In this document: positions 1 through 13,270 of the stretch, piece after piece
How the letters are laid out: every line of letters begins with the position of its first letter
Numbering within the stretch: the first letter of the stretch is position 1
From: Setophaga petechia
Taxonomy: Eukaryota > Chordata > Aves > Passeriformes > Parulidae
Assembly (NCBI GenBank): GCA_024362935.1
Contig: JANCRA010000010.1
Span: 6,936,501 to 7,000,500 of the forward strand
Reading direction: 5' to 3'
Length of the DNA: 64,000 nt
The notes under the pieces: generated by a model
What the model saw: only the letters and a program-made list of their open reading frames with translations
The model's database searches: none
Told to the model about the DNA's origin: nothing
Translations under genes and position numbers: made by a program

Positions 1-3000
1 CAACTTCTGTGGGTTCCTGCTTCTATTTTTCCTGGCCTCGCTGTTTGAATTCTGCTCACTCCATCTTTCACTGGCCCCGTTCACTGAGCTGCTTCTTTTC
101 CTTCCCTGCTGCTTTCCCACTTGCTGCCAAGGCCAGGGGAAGCAGTGTTGATCTCCAAGTGGAGGACAGGGACAAAGCAGGGCTCATGTGCCAGTGGATG
201 GAGGTGACAATGGGACTGAGCAATGCATTCCCATAGCAGTGCTTTGTCTCCACTGCTCATGGCCAGGGAAATGAGTAACAAGACACCAGCATTGTCCTGG
301 ATGCTGCTGGGCTGTGGCTGGGAGGGCAGGGACCTCAGTGCCAGTCACTCTCCAACATCCCTTGCAGGTCAGCTCCAGTGGTAGGAGCTCTCCCTGGGGC
401 ATTTCCTTTGGAGATAACAGATAACCTAGCAGCTGGTACAAGGGTGTTGGTGGGAAGAAGCCACGCTTGGGTCCCAGGGCTGAGCTGCCAGGAGCTCCCA
501 GAGCTCCTGGCTCCAATCATCTGCTATAGCAGCCTGGTCCATGCATTTGCTGACAGCCCTTGGATCTATGTTTGAATTGCCAACACCCTCCTGAGTGAGC
601 TCAGCCACAAGAGGAGCTCCAGGGTGTGTCTTGTTAGGGGACCAAAGCTTCCAGAGGAGACACCTGCCCTGGGCACATTTCTTGATGCAATTTCTCTGAA
701 CTGCTGAGCATTCCTCTTTTTTATTATTATTGTTTCGAAGTGGAGAAACGGACCTGGTGCCCTTGGATTGTGTGTGCAGAGGTTTTTTTCTGTATCTATC
801 AGGTCCCTCTAGCTGGGCTGGGGAGAGCAGCTCAGGAGCTGCATTGCTTAGAGTGCCTCTGCCAGGAGTGAGCCGCCCTATTCCCACATCCCTGTTCCCA
901 GGAAAGACCTGCTTGGCTGTGGCCCAGCCCCTGTCACCTACACCAGGCTGCCAGCAGGCCCAGGAGGTGCGTGATCATCGGTGGTTACACCAGGCAGGAT
1001 AAGCAGCTTGGCTCTGCTTAAGCTGGGAATCAATAGGGGATTAATTTGTATTAACCACGCGCTGCAGGGGAGGGTTCGCCCTTCTCCCCAAGGTGGCGTG
1101 GCCATGATGGGACACAGGGGCCACTGACAGACAGTTTGTGCACATCAGTCCCGCTACTCAGGCACCACCAGGAGCTGGTGAGAGGAGTGCTGGTGTCCAG
1201 GGAGAGCACTGGGGAGCTGTGCCAGCACTGGGCTCCCACTGCTCCAGGAGCACAGGGAGACAGCAACACTCTCCTTCAGTGCCTCCATGCAGAGCTCCTG
1301 TGGGTGCTCTGCCTCCAGCTGTGCTTTGTGTTTATGGGGCTTTTAAGGTGATTCCTGTCATCTGCTTTGTCTTTTGAAGCTACGAACCAAATGCATTCCC
1401 ACTGACAGCAGCGTGCTTCCATGGAATGGAATGGGCTCCTTTTGTGCCATGGGACACATCTCCACCAAGCTTGGTACAGGTGTGCCTGCAGAAGTGAGGT
1501 CACTGTGCCAGCACCTGGTGGGACTTGATGCTGCATCCTGCTCCTCTGGGACGAGTTTGAAAAGGGACTCTTTCTTGCATTCCCTTTCCTAAAATTGCAC
1601 TTTAGAGCCTGTAAAAATGAAAAGCAGAGCTGAGAGAGGCCATTTCCAGTTTGTCCTCCTGCAAAGGTACCTGGCAGGAGAGGTGATGGACATGGGAGGT
1701 TGCCAGAACCCCCTGCAACCTGCCCAGAGATAGCCAACCACACATGGAGAGCTGCTCAGGGTTTGGTTTACCAGCCAGGATTGAAATCAGCACAGCAGGA
1801 GTCACCTCGGCAAGCTGACTGGCTAGACTGGCATCACTGCTCCCACCTGTGAGACCTGGTCCCTGGGGAGCAGCCTTACAGAAAGGCTCTGGTGTTTGTG
1901 ACTCATGGGGTGTCACACCCCACAAGGACAGTGCCACAAAGCTGCCCCAGCTCAACAGAGAACTGGGAAACAGCAGCAGGGTATGCCCAGGGCTCAGGAC
2001 AGAGGCAAGGGAGAGGTGCTGGGGCATTTCCCACAGATCAGCTGTTGGTGCAAGTGAGCCAATAAGGGATTCAGGAAAGACTCATTTGTATGGGTATTAT
2101 ATCCAAAAGTATAGGGCATTTGGAAGGAAATGAGACAGTGATGGTTTATTTCTTTCCTGTGTTTTATGCTGACTCTGCATGTGCAGAGCATGGCCCAGAA
2201 CCAGACAGGGGCTGTTCCTGCTCCTGTTTCCCTTTGGTTTGCTTTTTAAAGAGAGGACAGGGAATAAAAATGTTATTCGCTTTTCTCTGAAAAGCTCTTG
2301 ACATTTTTCCCATAGCTCTAATACCAGAACTAACCTTTCCCTTGGGTTTTGTTGGAGGAAATCAGTTATATTGGATGCCTTGGTATTATAGTTCTCCTCT
2401 CCCCCTGATTCCTCCTTTTGTACATATTATTTCTTCTCACTGTTATTTTTGTACCTTCTCTCTCCAGCAGCCATTCCTGGTGGTGTTTGGGCCTGGGCAG
2501 TGTCCTCCATGCCATGTCCTGCCTTGAGAGTGTCCCAGCCCACAAGATTGTTTTGGAACAAGTGGATGTGCAGGCAGTATCTTCCCATATCCCCATGTTT
2601 GATGTTAAATGGCAAGTGGGTCACCTTCAATAAAATGTGACACACATTTGAAAAATCCAAAACTGAAAGGGAAATGCAACGAGAGCCATGGTGGGTTTGG
2701 GTTCAGGTTTTCAAAGGCCCAAGCTCGTTCTGCTTGCCTGGCTCTGGCACTGCATCGAGCAGCGGCCCAAAGCACAGACCTACCGCAGGGAAACCTCACA
2801 CGTGGGAGCTCTCCCCCTCCCCTGGCTTTGTACATACATTGTCTCCTGGGGAAATGTTCCATTTTAGGAAGCAACTGGAAATGTTTCTAACAAATTATAT
2901 AAAAATCAATAGGCTCCCTGCTGAAGGGTCTGCCTCCTGCAGGGGTGAGGCAGAAGAAGGCATCTCGGTGCTCTGCTCCTGCAGCTCCCGCCTCTGCACG

Positions 3001-3057
3001 ATCCTGGCTGACAACAGGTTACCCCAGGAGAAATGACAACACCCTCGTGTTCCAGTT

Positions 3058-3330
3058 TGTAAGGTAGCAATCAGATCAGGTCAGGTTTATGATCCACCTA
3101 GCTTATTACTATCTCCATTAGTAGCTGCTAGCAGATGTTGGGAGAGGAGGATTATTACTCTCGCAATGCATACTTAGCTGGCAGATTATTGAAATTTCTT
3201 TCTAATCCTAAGCAGTTACTTGGAAGGTATAAATCCTTGAGTGATAGCACTTACATTCCTCTGTACTTTGATCTTGGCTAGCATAACCGATGATACTCTG
3301 ATTAATCTGATTTCTGTTCCCTAAAAAGGT
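3058..3330. promoter_or_regulatory. AT-rich island, candidate conserved non-coding element
   Basis: The stretch is clearly richer in AT than its flanks. It is full of short homeodomain-like and GATA-like words (TTATTACT, GATTATTA, TCTGATTAATCTGATT) with no open frame or repeat structure. Conservation cannot be measured from one sequence, so the regulatory label is an inference from composition. Confidence 0.25.
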
Positions 3331-6300
3331 ATCGTGTCCCTGGTATCTCGAGGCACTGAGTTCCACAGGGAACTGTGCTTCTCATCATCAGATCTGGACT
3401 TTGAAATAATTGAGCTCAGAGGTACCTTCTCTCTTACGTGGGGATTTATACTCCTGTGTCCTTTGAAATTTGTTTCTTCCTTTAAGTGAATCAAATCCCC
3501 TGAATGTTTTCAGTTTGCCACAGCACAAGTTCCTCCTGTGCTCCCAGCAGCCATGTGCTCTTCCTTGTCCCCCTGCTGGGCACAGCAGAACCGCGGGTGG
3601 TGTCACAGATGAGGGACACACTGATTCGTAGGCCTGCTGTTAATATCACAGTTTTATTTTTCACTCCTATCTGAGAATAAACGAGGATCTCTGGACCATC
3701 ACTTGCACTGAGATATTTGTGCCTCCCTCTCTCCCTCAGATGGTTTGGGTTAATTTGGAGCTGCATCAGTGTGCATGACAGGTCCTAATTGTTGTTCTCC
3801 AGCGTTACCTTGGATGTGCTTGCCCTGAATTTCCTCTGTCTACATGCTGTTGAATTCCCTGAATGAGCTGGCTCCTTCCAAAGCCACTTTCACACTTATC
3901 TAGTCCCACCTGATGTTTTTCCCTCCCTGCCTTCTTCTCAATACATATGTATTCCCCACTTAGGCTCCTGGGTGCTCCACTATTCTCTTCTACAGCCAGC
4001 ATTTGGATCCCTGTGCATTGGAAGGCATCCTTCTCCTTCACCTTCTGCTCTGTCCCACCCTCTTTGTTTCCCCTTCTCAGGACTGACCAGGCTCAGCCAA
4101 GATCTGTTGCACAGAAGAGTGTGCTTGACCTTTGTTTGCTTTTTAGAAGGTAAAGTAGCCCCTGCAGCTGAGCAGGGCTTTATAAAGCCGTGAGCTCCTT
4201 CCAAGGAACTGAACAAATGCACCTTTAAAGGTCCTTGGAAGAAAAGCTTTACCACGGATTGTCTCAAGTCCAATATCCACCCTCCCCTGCATTCAGACTT
4301 TTTTCTCCTTTCCTCCCACCTGAACGGCAAAAAATTAGGACATGATGGGAAATGTTGAAATGGATGGCAGTGGTTCTCTAGACTTCAGACTTGGCATGTC
4401 TCAGCCCTGCTGGGGTGTTTGAAGGGAAGACAAATTCTGATCTCATAGCACCTTGTGCAAGCTCGGTGGTGTAACCCTGGCTCCCTCCTCGGCACCGGCT
4501 GCGCCCCGGCTGGCGCTGGCTCGGGGTCTGGTGCCTGGCATCCCACTTCCAGAGGGAGGCAAAAGGAAGGGCAGAAGGACCAAAGAGAGGACTAGAAACC
4601 AAGGGCCCATTTGCAGATAATTCAAGCAGAGGTTGTTGGGTTTTTTCTGGGGAAGATGAAGATAAAACCTGCTAATAGCCTTCAAATTTGTAGAAGCCTG
4701 CAGATGCTGGGCAGGAGATAATGATGAATCCTTCCTCCTTCCCTACACCTGCATAATTTTTTAGTCCCTTGGTATCTTCCCTTGTGATCATCCCCTTTGC
4801 TGGAGATTCCCCCTCCCCTGCATAGTGTGAGCCAGGGGAGCAGGTTTAGCTCTGCCCCACACTGTTCTCCAGCACCCTGGAGCCACTGGCTGCAGGAGCT
4901 GTGTGGTGCAGAGAGGCTCAGCTCAGAGATCCCAAAGGTTTAGCAACCCTGGCTCAAACACTAGATCGAATTGTATTTATCCTGTATCTCATGATTTTGA
5001 AGGTCATCTTCCAGCCAGATGAGAGGAGTGTGAAGGGTGGATGGATTGTGCTGCCGGGGGGAACTCGTGCTTGCTGTGGTCACACTGGCAGCAGTGTGGT
5101 TCAGTGGCTCTTGCCTTGCTCTGAGTTTCAGTGCTGGTGCTGTGCTGGTCACACCAAAGTGCTGCCCTCTAAGCCAAGGATGTCTCCTCTCTAGGGCTCA
5201 CCAGGGTCACAGCAGCAACTGCTGCAACGTGCTTCACCCCTGGAATGGGACATGCCTGTGTCCTAATGGACAGTCTTGAATCAGCACCTCAACACTTCTT
5301 ACTCTGCTGTAAAATCTTGGAAAACTGGGATGTCTTGAACTTGAGATTTCTTCTGGCTCCAGCATTTTGGATGTTTGTGCACTGAATGACAAACAACTGA
5401 GTCTCCCCTGCAGCCAGTTCAGCAGGGACAGCAATAGGATGCAGTACCTGCAATGGTCAGGTGGGATCTGAATGCTTCCCTTCTGCTTTGCCACTGCCCA
5501 GCTCAGCCTTCAGCAGGGACACATCTCTGCAGCACTTATTTATATATTTTCCCTCTCCTCGTTCCTCAGAGAAATCAATTCCATTCCCCAAACAATGGCG
5601 AAGGCCTTGAGGAGATATTGATCTGTGGCAGAGCCAGAGAAAGGAGCATTTGTGACACAGAGATGCTCTTTTGTAAGTAAAAGATAATTACCAGATCATG
5701 GGGACACTTGCTGAATAGGATGACATTAAATAGGCATCAGGGTGAAGGGCGCCAGGGCCTCGGAATAAAGCACGGGAATAGTGCTGTCCTCCCTGTCAGC
5801 TCCAGCTCCTCCTCCCTGCTTCCCTCTGCCATTTCTCCTGTTCCCCACCCCAGCCCCTCCTTTTGTCCCCGCACACTTTCCACTTCCATGCCTCTGTCCT
5901 TTCCCCTTGGTTCCTGATTGTCCTGTCTCATCCAAAGAAATTCCCTCTAACACTGCCCCAAATGCAGCCCCTTCTCGCTGGCTGGGGCTCCCAGCTGCAG
6001 CAGGGATGCACTCAGAGCAAACAGGTTCCTGTCCCCCAAACCAGGGCAGCAGAAGGGCCTGCTCTCCTTGCCTTGCTTTTGCTGGGACTTCCAAGCCCTG
6101 GTTTATTTATTTCAGACCTCTTCAGCCGTACTGAGCTCTGTACTAATGAGCTTCATGGTGATTTTAGTAGTTTAGAGGTAAGAGGTCTTATATGGGGCAG
6201 GGGATGTCCCCTGCCTTGAAGGGTCAGCAAACAGGATGGGGATTGGGGTGGCTGCTGCAGGACCTGGAGCCCAGGTCCTGGTTTGTCCTGGCTCAGGAGC

Positions 6301-6834
6301 TGATGGTGGTCTCTCAGCATGCTGGTGTGCTCAGACACCTCGATGGCTGCTGGGTGTGGGGACCATGCCACTGCTGTGTGGGTGAGGGTGAAATCAGGGC
6401 TGGCTGTGCTGGGAGGGTCAGTAACTCCTGGTGCAAGAGTAGAGCTGCCAAAGGGATGCTTGGGAGCTTTGTCTCCATCTGTGCCCCTCCTGGGACATCA
6501 TGGGAGGCTTTCCCTGCTGGAGCAATGCCTGACTGCCATGACTGATGGTCCAGTTTGGCTCATCAAGAGCCACAGTGGATTTGTTTCCTGGGCTCTCCAA
6601 GGCATCCCCATCAGCTGCCAGCTCCAGGGTTCATGGTCCCAAAGCAACAAGGGCCTTGACACAAGGTGCATTCCCAGATATCCCATTGTCAGGCAGCTTT
6701 TCTGCCTTAACTCAGTGTTGTGAGAACACTTGAAGTCACATGGGGATGTTGGGTCACAGGGCTGGATGATGATGTGGTTCACTGATGACTGGGAGGGCTG
6801 CTGCCACTGCATCTCAGAAACTGACACAGCTCAA

Positions 6835-6985
6835 TGTATGAAAAAACAACCAACAACTCAAAATACTACATTGTAAAATATCTAGTTTTATTTACACTTA
6901 CGCTGGTTGTATTAATTCCTTGCAGTTGCACACTGAATTATTTATGCTGCATTTTTCAAGATTAATGTAAGAGGAATGACCATTA
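6835..6985. promoter_or_regulatory. AT-rich island, candidate conserved non-coding element
   Basis: A sharply bounded AT-rich segment lies in GC-richer intron. It includes TTTATTTACAC (a forkhead-like word), GTATTAATTCC and TGAATTATTTATGC. No coding or repeat signature was seen. Confidence 0.22.
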
Positions 6986-7724
6986 GGTCATGGGCTCTGC
7001 AGGTCCAGGAGGAAGGAGAGAGGGTCCTGTCCCTGGGGGGGACATTGGGAGCTATGTGTCCCATCAGCCATCCCTGACTCACTGTGCCTCATCCAGATGG
7101 TTCATACAGCCTGACACTGCAGCCTGAATGTCAGCTAGGTCTGGGCTCCTGCACTCCTAAGAAACCCAGAGAGGTGCAGTCACCACCTGGATATCTGTGT
7201 GGGCAAGTGAGGCCTGCATGCCCTGGTTCTGGAGGTTTCTTTTCATTCCAGCACATTTCCAAACCCCCATCTCCAGCATTTTTTATTCCCCCCAGCACAT
7301 CCTGCCTGTTATCAGCATGAAGTTGAAGATAACTGAATGCTTTCCCTGGCTCCAAGGGGGAAAGGGCTCTGGTATCTGGGGGTGTGAGCAGATAACAGCC
7401 ACAGCTACCTCCAGTGCTCCCCTTCCGCAGGCGTGGGGAGGACTGGAGGACTTCAGACCTCTGGCTGGTGCTGGTGCTGTTATTGCAGCCTGATTCCTTC
7501 TGCTCCCCTGCAGAACCCTGGGGTTTTGTACCTTTGGATCCTGTCAGTGAGCTGCAGGGCTGGGCAGGGTGCTAGAGCAGGAGCTGTGATTTCCATGCCT
7601 CTGTCAGCTGGCTGCTCCCTGGCTGTTATCAAATGTCTCAGGGTTATTCCCTGCCATTGCCAGGCAAGAGCCAGCTTCACAGCCTGGCCAGCAATGTGCA
7701 CAGACACCAGAGCAGGGCACCTTG

Positions 7725-7935
7725 TGCCTTTAAAATCAAAACCAATAATAACAACACTAAAAAGCCCATTACCATTATTGAATAAAAGACCAACAATTTA
7801 AAAAAAAGGAAAAAACTTCCTTTAAATATTGTTGCTGCATTTCCAGCTGTTCAAATCTTCTGTATTTAGTTATCGTAACAACAAAGTGCTGCATCTGATT
7901 TGAGCAGCGGGGAGGCAGCACCATTATTCAGGAGG
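7725..7935. promoter_or_regulatory. AT-rich island, candidate conserved non-coding element
   Basis: The segment runs from an A-rich part with several ATTATTG-type words through TAAATATTGTTGC, TAGTTATCGTAACAAC and CACCATTATTCAGG. It contains SOX-like words (AACAATT, ACAACAAAG) and no open frame. The function is inferred from composition only. Confidence 0.25.
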
Positions 7936-8379
7936 ATTTGAAGCAGTTGGGTTTTCTTCCTCGCAGTGGTGCTCTCTCGCCTGTTACAAGTCCCTTTGTT
8001 GCCTTGGCACCCCTGGCCGTGGTGGCGGGGATGGCACCGTGCACTGGCGGAGGGCCCTGCCCGCGCTTAGCAACGGGAGCCGGGCAGAGCAGGAGGCTGC
8101 CAAAGGCAGGGCAGGGCAGCTCCGAGCTCCCCGGGCAGCTCCCACACTGCAGAGTTCATGGGGAGAAGGGAATGAGAGCGAGTGAGAGCCCGGCTGCTGC
8201 TGCTGCAGGGAGCACAGGGCTGTCGAAGGAGGTGCTCCTGGCTGAGCCGACCCTGGCGGCAGGAGGAGGTGGGGATGTGGCTGCCAGGATCTCCAGGGTC
8301 CCCAGGGTCCCCAGGGGCTGCCAGGGCAGAAGGGAGTTGTGCTGTGTCAGCAGTTTGGCTGGACCGTCAAATTTATTAC

Positions 8380-9110
8380 ATTGGAGAAGAGCTCTAAGAT
8401 CAAACTCCAGAATCCAAACTCCAACCTGAGTTCGAGTTATGTTCACCACTAAACCACATCACCACCATGTTCACCACTAGACGACATCCCCAAGGGCCAC
8501 ATCTACTATTTGTTAAATCCCTCCAGAGATGGTCACTCAGCCACTTCCCTGGGCAGCCTGTTCCAGTGCTTAGCAACCCTTTCAGTGCAGAAGTTTTTCC
8601 TAATATCCAATCCAAACCTGCCCTGACACAACTTGAGGCCATTTCCTCTTGTCCTATTGCTTGTTCCTTGGGCAAGAAGACCAGCAGCCACCTGTCTAGA
8701 ACTTTCAGGTAGCTGTAGAAAGTGAGAAGGTCCCTCCCTGAGCCTCCTTTTTTTCAGGCTGAGCCCCCCCAGCTCCCTCAGCCACTCCTCAAAGTTCTGT
8801 GCACCAGACCCTTCCCCAGATTCACTGCCATTCTCTTAATATGACCCAGCCCCTCAGTGCCCTTCTTGTGATCAGGGGCCCAAAACTGACCCCAGGATTT
8901 GAGGTGTGGCCTCACCAGTGCCCAGTATGGGGGGACAGTCACTGCCTGCTCCTGCTGACCACGCTATTGCTGATCCAAGCCAGTTGGCATTGGCCTTCTT
9001 GCTCACCTGGGCTCACGTTCAGCTGCTATCAACCAGCATCCCCAGGTCCTTTTCCACTGGATGGCTTCCCAGCCACTGCCTGAGCTGGCTGCAGAGGTAC
9101 CCAAGGCAGC
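8380..9110 (-). mobile_element. CR1 LINE fragment, 5'-truncated, minus strand
   Basis: Read on the minus strand this is the 3' part of an avian chicken-repeat-1 retrotransposon. Plus-strand hallmarks are TTCACCACTA, CACTTCCCTGGGCAGCCTGT, TTTTTCCTAATATCCAATCC, CTTGAGGCCATTTCCTCTTG, AGGCTGAGCCCCCCCAGCTC and GAGGTGTGGCCTCACCAGTG. These match the usual CR1 3' end in order and spacing. The element's 3' end is near 8380, and it decays into unique sequence near 9110, as expected of 5' truncation on insertion. The sequence is diverged, and a TTCACCACTA-like word is duplicated near 8440 and 8470. It carries no intact open frame and sits inert in the intron. Confidence 0.82.
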
Positions 9111-9859
9111 ATGCACAGGCTGAGCATCCTGGAGGTAGGATCCCCATGCTGGCTGCTTGAGCTGGATGAACGACCTTACAAAAGGGACACGGAGACCTGT
9201 GGCTTGCTTCTGCTTTGGGCAACAAAGGGTCCTTGCAGGTGGCAGTGGGGTACAGCCAAGTAACATGGAATGGGGCCAGGCAGCAGCATGTCAAGGGCAG
9301 CCTAGTTGGGGCATCAGTGATTCATGGAGGTGAGATGATTGCTGAGAACTTGGTTTTGACACCCCTCATGGGTGGGGATGGAGAGGAAGGTGGAGGCACC
9401 TGGTGTGGGAGACTGCGGCAGAGGCAGGGGAGGCTGAAGAAGCAGGAGCAGGCTGAGGACAAGGACATGGCAGATTTCCTTCCTATCAAAAAATGCTATT
9501 TTGGTACCATCTCCCCAAGGTGGGGAGGGTTGGCAGAGATATGCAAGGACTTTCAGAACCATTTTGAATGGCCTTGATCAGCCGGGTGGAGACAAACTGC
9601 TACAGCTCAGCCTCTGGGGACCAGGGGGACCGGTGGGAAGGACACACAGTGTGCCTGTGTCCATGGGACAGCCATGGCAGAGCCCTCAGAGCAGGTGGCA
9701 GAGGTGGTACAAGTGTCTGGCACAAGGTCAGCAGGTGGCTGGCAGTGACCTGGCCCCTCACCCACGGCGTTTCAGGTGCTGGGCCACAGGAAGGCTTTGC
9801 ACACAGGAGTGACCACAGTGTCCCCAGGCTGCTCGCACCGCGGCGCCTTCCCCAAAGGT

Positions 9860-10090
9860 TACCTCCAACCAGAGGCGCATTGTGGGTAATGAGATGCAAA
9901 TTGATAGCAAGACAATAAGACTGTCTTGTGAGCCCTTCGACAGGGGCCAGTGTTTAAAAGTCAGCCTGATTGCCTCACTGGCAATTTGCATAGCATTAAC
10001 CAGAGAGATTTTCTTTTTAAACTTGAACTTTTTTTTTTCCTAGAGGTCACCTCAAAGTAATTACAGCTCTGGCAGTCGCTTCATGAAAGA
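9860..10090. promoter_or_regulatory. Candidate intronic enhancer with two opposed octamer motifs
   Basis: The element holds a perfect POU octamer ATGCAAAT at 9894-9901 and a perfect inverted copy ATTTGCAT at 9984-9991, 90 bp apart. Between them are SOX-like ACAATAAG and GC-box-poor sequence. After the second octamer come a T-rich stretch and an AAGTAATTACAG homeodomain-like word. No open frame is present. Octamers are bound by POU factors, including the neuronal Brn/Oct classes, but use here is inferred. Confidence 0.3.
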
Positions 10091-10683
10091 GAACTCTGTG
10101 GTCGTGGCTGGAGTGTGAGGAGGAGACTTACCCAGAGTGGGGAGTGGGGACACCTCTTCATGGGAACTGGGGTGGGTTTTAGTGTGTGCACTGAGATAAT
10201 TCAATAGGAGAGTCCCACTGGATGCTGAGCACTGCATCTGCTGTGGGAGACACCAGGGCTTGAGTCCCAGCACATGAAAGGGATCAGTCCCCTCTGTTGT
10301 TATCTCCAGTGCAGGTACAACCTCCTCCTGGGCCTCACCTGCTTTACTAGGCTGGAAGGGGATAGGGTAACCATGTTGCCCACTTGGGATGCTGTGGTGA
10401 AGCATGTTGGGAGAGCCAAGCCCTGGGGTGTTTGCACCTTCTCCAGTTCAGTTCAAGTGGGGATTTCAAGCTTTTTTCTTTGAAGTCATGGTAAAAGTAA
10501 CTGGAGACCTCAGCCAAGGAGTTCTATAGGAGAATGGTGTCAGACTGCTGGGAGCACTGTGGCTGCTCTGCTCTGACCTAGACCATTTACTTTGACAGTT
10601 GAATTCTTTGGATTTAAAGTTGGCAGGTGTCCCTTAGTCTTTCAATTGGACAAGATGATTACCTCAGGTCACTTCCACCTGAA

Positions 10684-10705
10684 CTGTTCTGTTCTGTTCT
10701 GTTCT
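10684..10705. repeat. Short GTTCT pentanucleotide repeat
   Basis: About four copies of GTTCT (or CTGTT) are followed by degenerate CTACTCTACTTC sequence. It is a simple microsatellite in the intron. Confidence 0.8.
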
Positions 10706-11109
10706 ACTCTACTTCGCTGTACTCTGGTATTTAGCAGGTTGATTGCTTAGTGTAGGTCTTTGTGACCCATTTGGTTTGACCAAGGTGAGGAGCAGTGCTT
10801 TCCCTGGAAGCTCTGCCAGCAGCCCTGAGGAGCAGCTTGGAGGGAGAAGGGGCTGCCCAGCCTGCGAGCAGGCGTGAGCTCCACAGAGGCTCAGCTAGGC
10901 TGCTGCAAATACAGAGCCAGGCAGTGCTCTGACAGAGCACCTCTCATTACCAGGGCTCTCCTCAGACACCAAGCACATGCTCTGTGCTCAGCCACCCCGT
11001 GTGGACAAGGGATGGTCGCTCCAGATGGTGTCTGTTGGGTGGATGGGCTCTGCCGCCGGCTGTGCCGCGGTCCCTGCGAGGCAGCACATCCCTGCCGTGG
11101 GAGGCAGCG

Positions 11110-11300
11110 AGTCGGGGTGGTGATGGGTTGGAAGAGCCAGCTGGACAATTTTATCACCATTAATATCATTTGTAGTTATGCAGGCAATGGCTATGATACA
11201 AATAATTAAATCTCATGCTTCACAGCATCAGCTGATGGCTTGCTGCAGTCAGGAGTGAATCTCCTACGCAGAGCGCACGCGACTGATTAACTCTGTTAGA
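11110..11300. promoter_or_regulatory. AT-rich island, candidate conserved non-coding element
   Basis: The segment is rich in homeodomain words (ACCATTAATATCATT, ATAATTAAATC, GACTGATTAACTC). It also carries a palindromic TCAGCTGA E-box-like word near 11228. It stands out from its GC-rich upstream flank and has no open frame. Confidence 0.25.
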
Positions 11301-12139
11301 GGGCTTGGTTTAGATCTCCTTCCTCTGGCTTGTTCCTCAGCTTCCTCCCTCCTGGCTGCAGCTGTGAGGCTCAGCACCAGGACATCCCTTTGTCCTCCTT
11401 CACAAAAGCCCTGCTGCAGTAGTAGGATGCTGGAGATGCTCAGAGGAGATGCCATTCCTGCTCCTGCTGCCTGGTCTGCAGGTAAATCTGCCTGCTGAGG
11501 CATCCTCTGCTCCTGCCCAGGACCTTCAGGCCATGTGCTCATTTTCCTCCCACCTTCTGGCAGTTCTTAGATCCTGAATCCTTGGGATCTTACTCTCTGG
11601 AATGCCACAAAGCACCAATCATCTCCTGCCAAGCCAGTGTGTGGCCATGACCTCATCTCAGAAACTTCTTCAGCCTCCTCCTCCTCCTTGTCGTCACCTG
11701 GAGAGGTTCCATTCTCCAGGCTGAAGCCAGCTGGACACACACACATCCTTTCCTTTCTCTGTGGCATTATTTTACCTGTCTTTTAGCAGATTATTGGAGA
11801 TGGTTGCCTGAGAGCAGAGCTTACAACACTCCTCTGGGTTTGTCAGCAGCTCTGGCACTCTTGATGTCTTCTCCATTCCCTGAGCAGCCCCTTTCAAGGA
11901 TAGTATCCCAGCCAAGCCTGGAAGGATGAAAATCAGCAGTGTGATAGCACCAGGTTATTGACCAACACTCTTGGCAGGTCACTGTGGCACTGTTCCTTCT
12001 TAGCTGGGAACAGCAGAGCTGTTCCTATGACTCTGTGCCTCGTCAAGGGAATCAGGGTGGGAAAACTGAGCAGAGAATATTTTTATATTTTTCCTTCTAA
12101 GTTTTTTTTTTCCTCTTTCCCTCTTTTTTTTTCCATTCC

Positions 12140-12260
12140 TAAAGATTGAGTATAATCAGAGCTAATCAGAAAATTATGAGCTGTCTGATTGCTGATTAGA
12201 TTCCTAATGTTAATATAGTCAAGAAGCCTCTCTTGGTGTTGTATTTTAAGGGAAGTGTAA
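12140..12260. promoter_or_regulatory. AT-rich island, candidate conserved non-coding element
   Basis: There are three near-repeats of the word TAATCAG or GATTAG within 80 bp (near 12153, 12164 and 12193), then TCCTAATGTTAATATAG. This clustering of homeodomain-like sites suggests a regulatory element, but no other evidence is visible. Confidence 0.22.
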
Positions 12261-13049
12261 AAATAACATCTTAGAAGGAGCCCAGAGCTGCTGGAGCAGC
12301 AGGAAAGCCTGCACTGGCAAAGGAGAGCAGGGTTTCACCACTGGCAAGAATTCAGGCCAGCAGAGAGGGAAGGGACAGGACCTATCAGAACTGCACCCAG
12401 GTGTGGATGGGCTGCAGAGCCTGGGAGGAAGAGGATAAAACCAGCTTTTCCCACAGGTTAGTCCTTGAGCACACCCAAACCTGGGAATTTTGCTGCTGAG
12501 CTCTGGAAGAAGGCATGCAGCTTGCTTGTTTCCCTTCCCAACAAAGAGAGTTTTTACAGATTATTTAGTTCATGCATCTCCCAGCACCATGGCCCTGCTC
12601 ACCTGCTACTGCAGGCCAGGGGCAGCCTCAGGTGATGGATGAAGGGAGTCTGGGATGTGCCCAACACCCCTGAGTTGCTGATAGTGGTGCAGACTTGCTG
12701 ATAGTGGTGGAGCCCTCTTTGCCCGAAAGGCAGGGGTGAGATACCCTCTGTGGTGCTGGTGAGCACAGACAGGATGCTCCTGATCCTGGTGGGATTTGAG
12801 GGAAATCTTTGTCTCCTTGTGCTTGGCTGAGCCACTGCAAAAATCTTCTGAGCCTTCCAGCAGCAGACACTGCATGGTGATGGCCCAGGCCTGAGGTTTG
12901 CCCTTTGTCTGTGTTCAGGCACTGAGGATCAATCCGTGGGGCTGATGCTCGAGCAGTGCGGTGGAGCTGCCAGCCCTTTCCTCCACAGTCCCCAGCAGCA
13001 GCAGCTCAGCACTAACTCTGAGGCTGAATGCAGGTATTATGTTCTGGCA

Positions 13050-13270
13050 CACCAATGTTCTTGTTAATAAGCTCCTCACCATTCACAGGGTGTTTTACTT
13101 TGATTCATCCCAACCGCAGTGCTGTATAATGGATTATATACTGTAATTGTCCCCCATTGTCACCACTTAATAACTTAGTATGATGTTATCGCAGCCATTC
13201 GCAGGCTTTTCTGCAAACTTTGATGAATAATATTTTGTTCTTAAGGAATTAAAAAAAAATTGAGGGAATG
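13050..13270. promoter_or_regulatory. AT-rich island, candidate conserved non-coding element
   Basis: A block of AT-rich, non-repetitive sequence has words such as GTTAATAAGC, CACTTAATAACTTAG, GATGAATAATATTTTG and AAGGAATTAAAA. The flanks are GC-rich, and no frame or repeat explains it. Confidence 0.25.
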
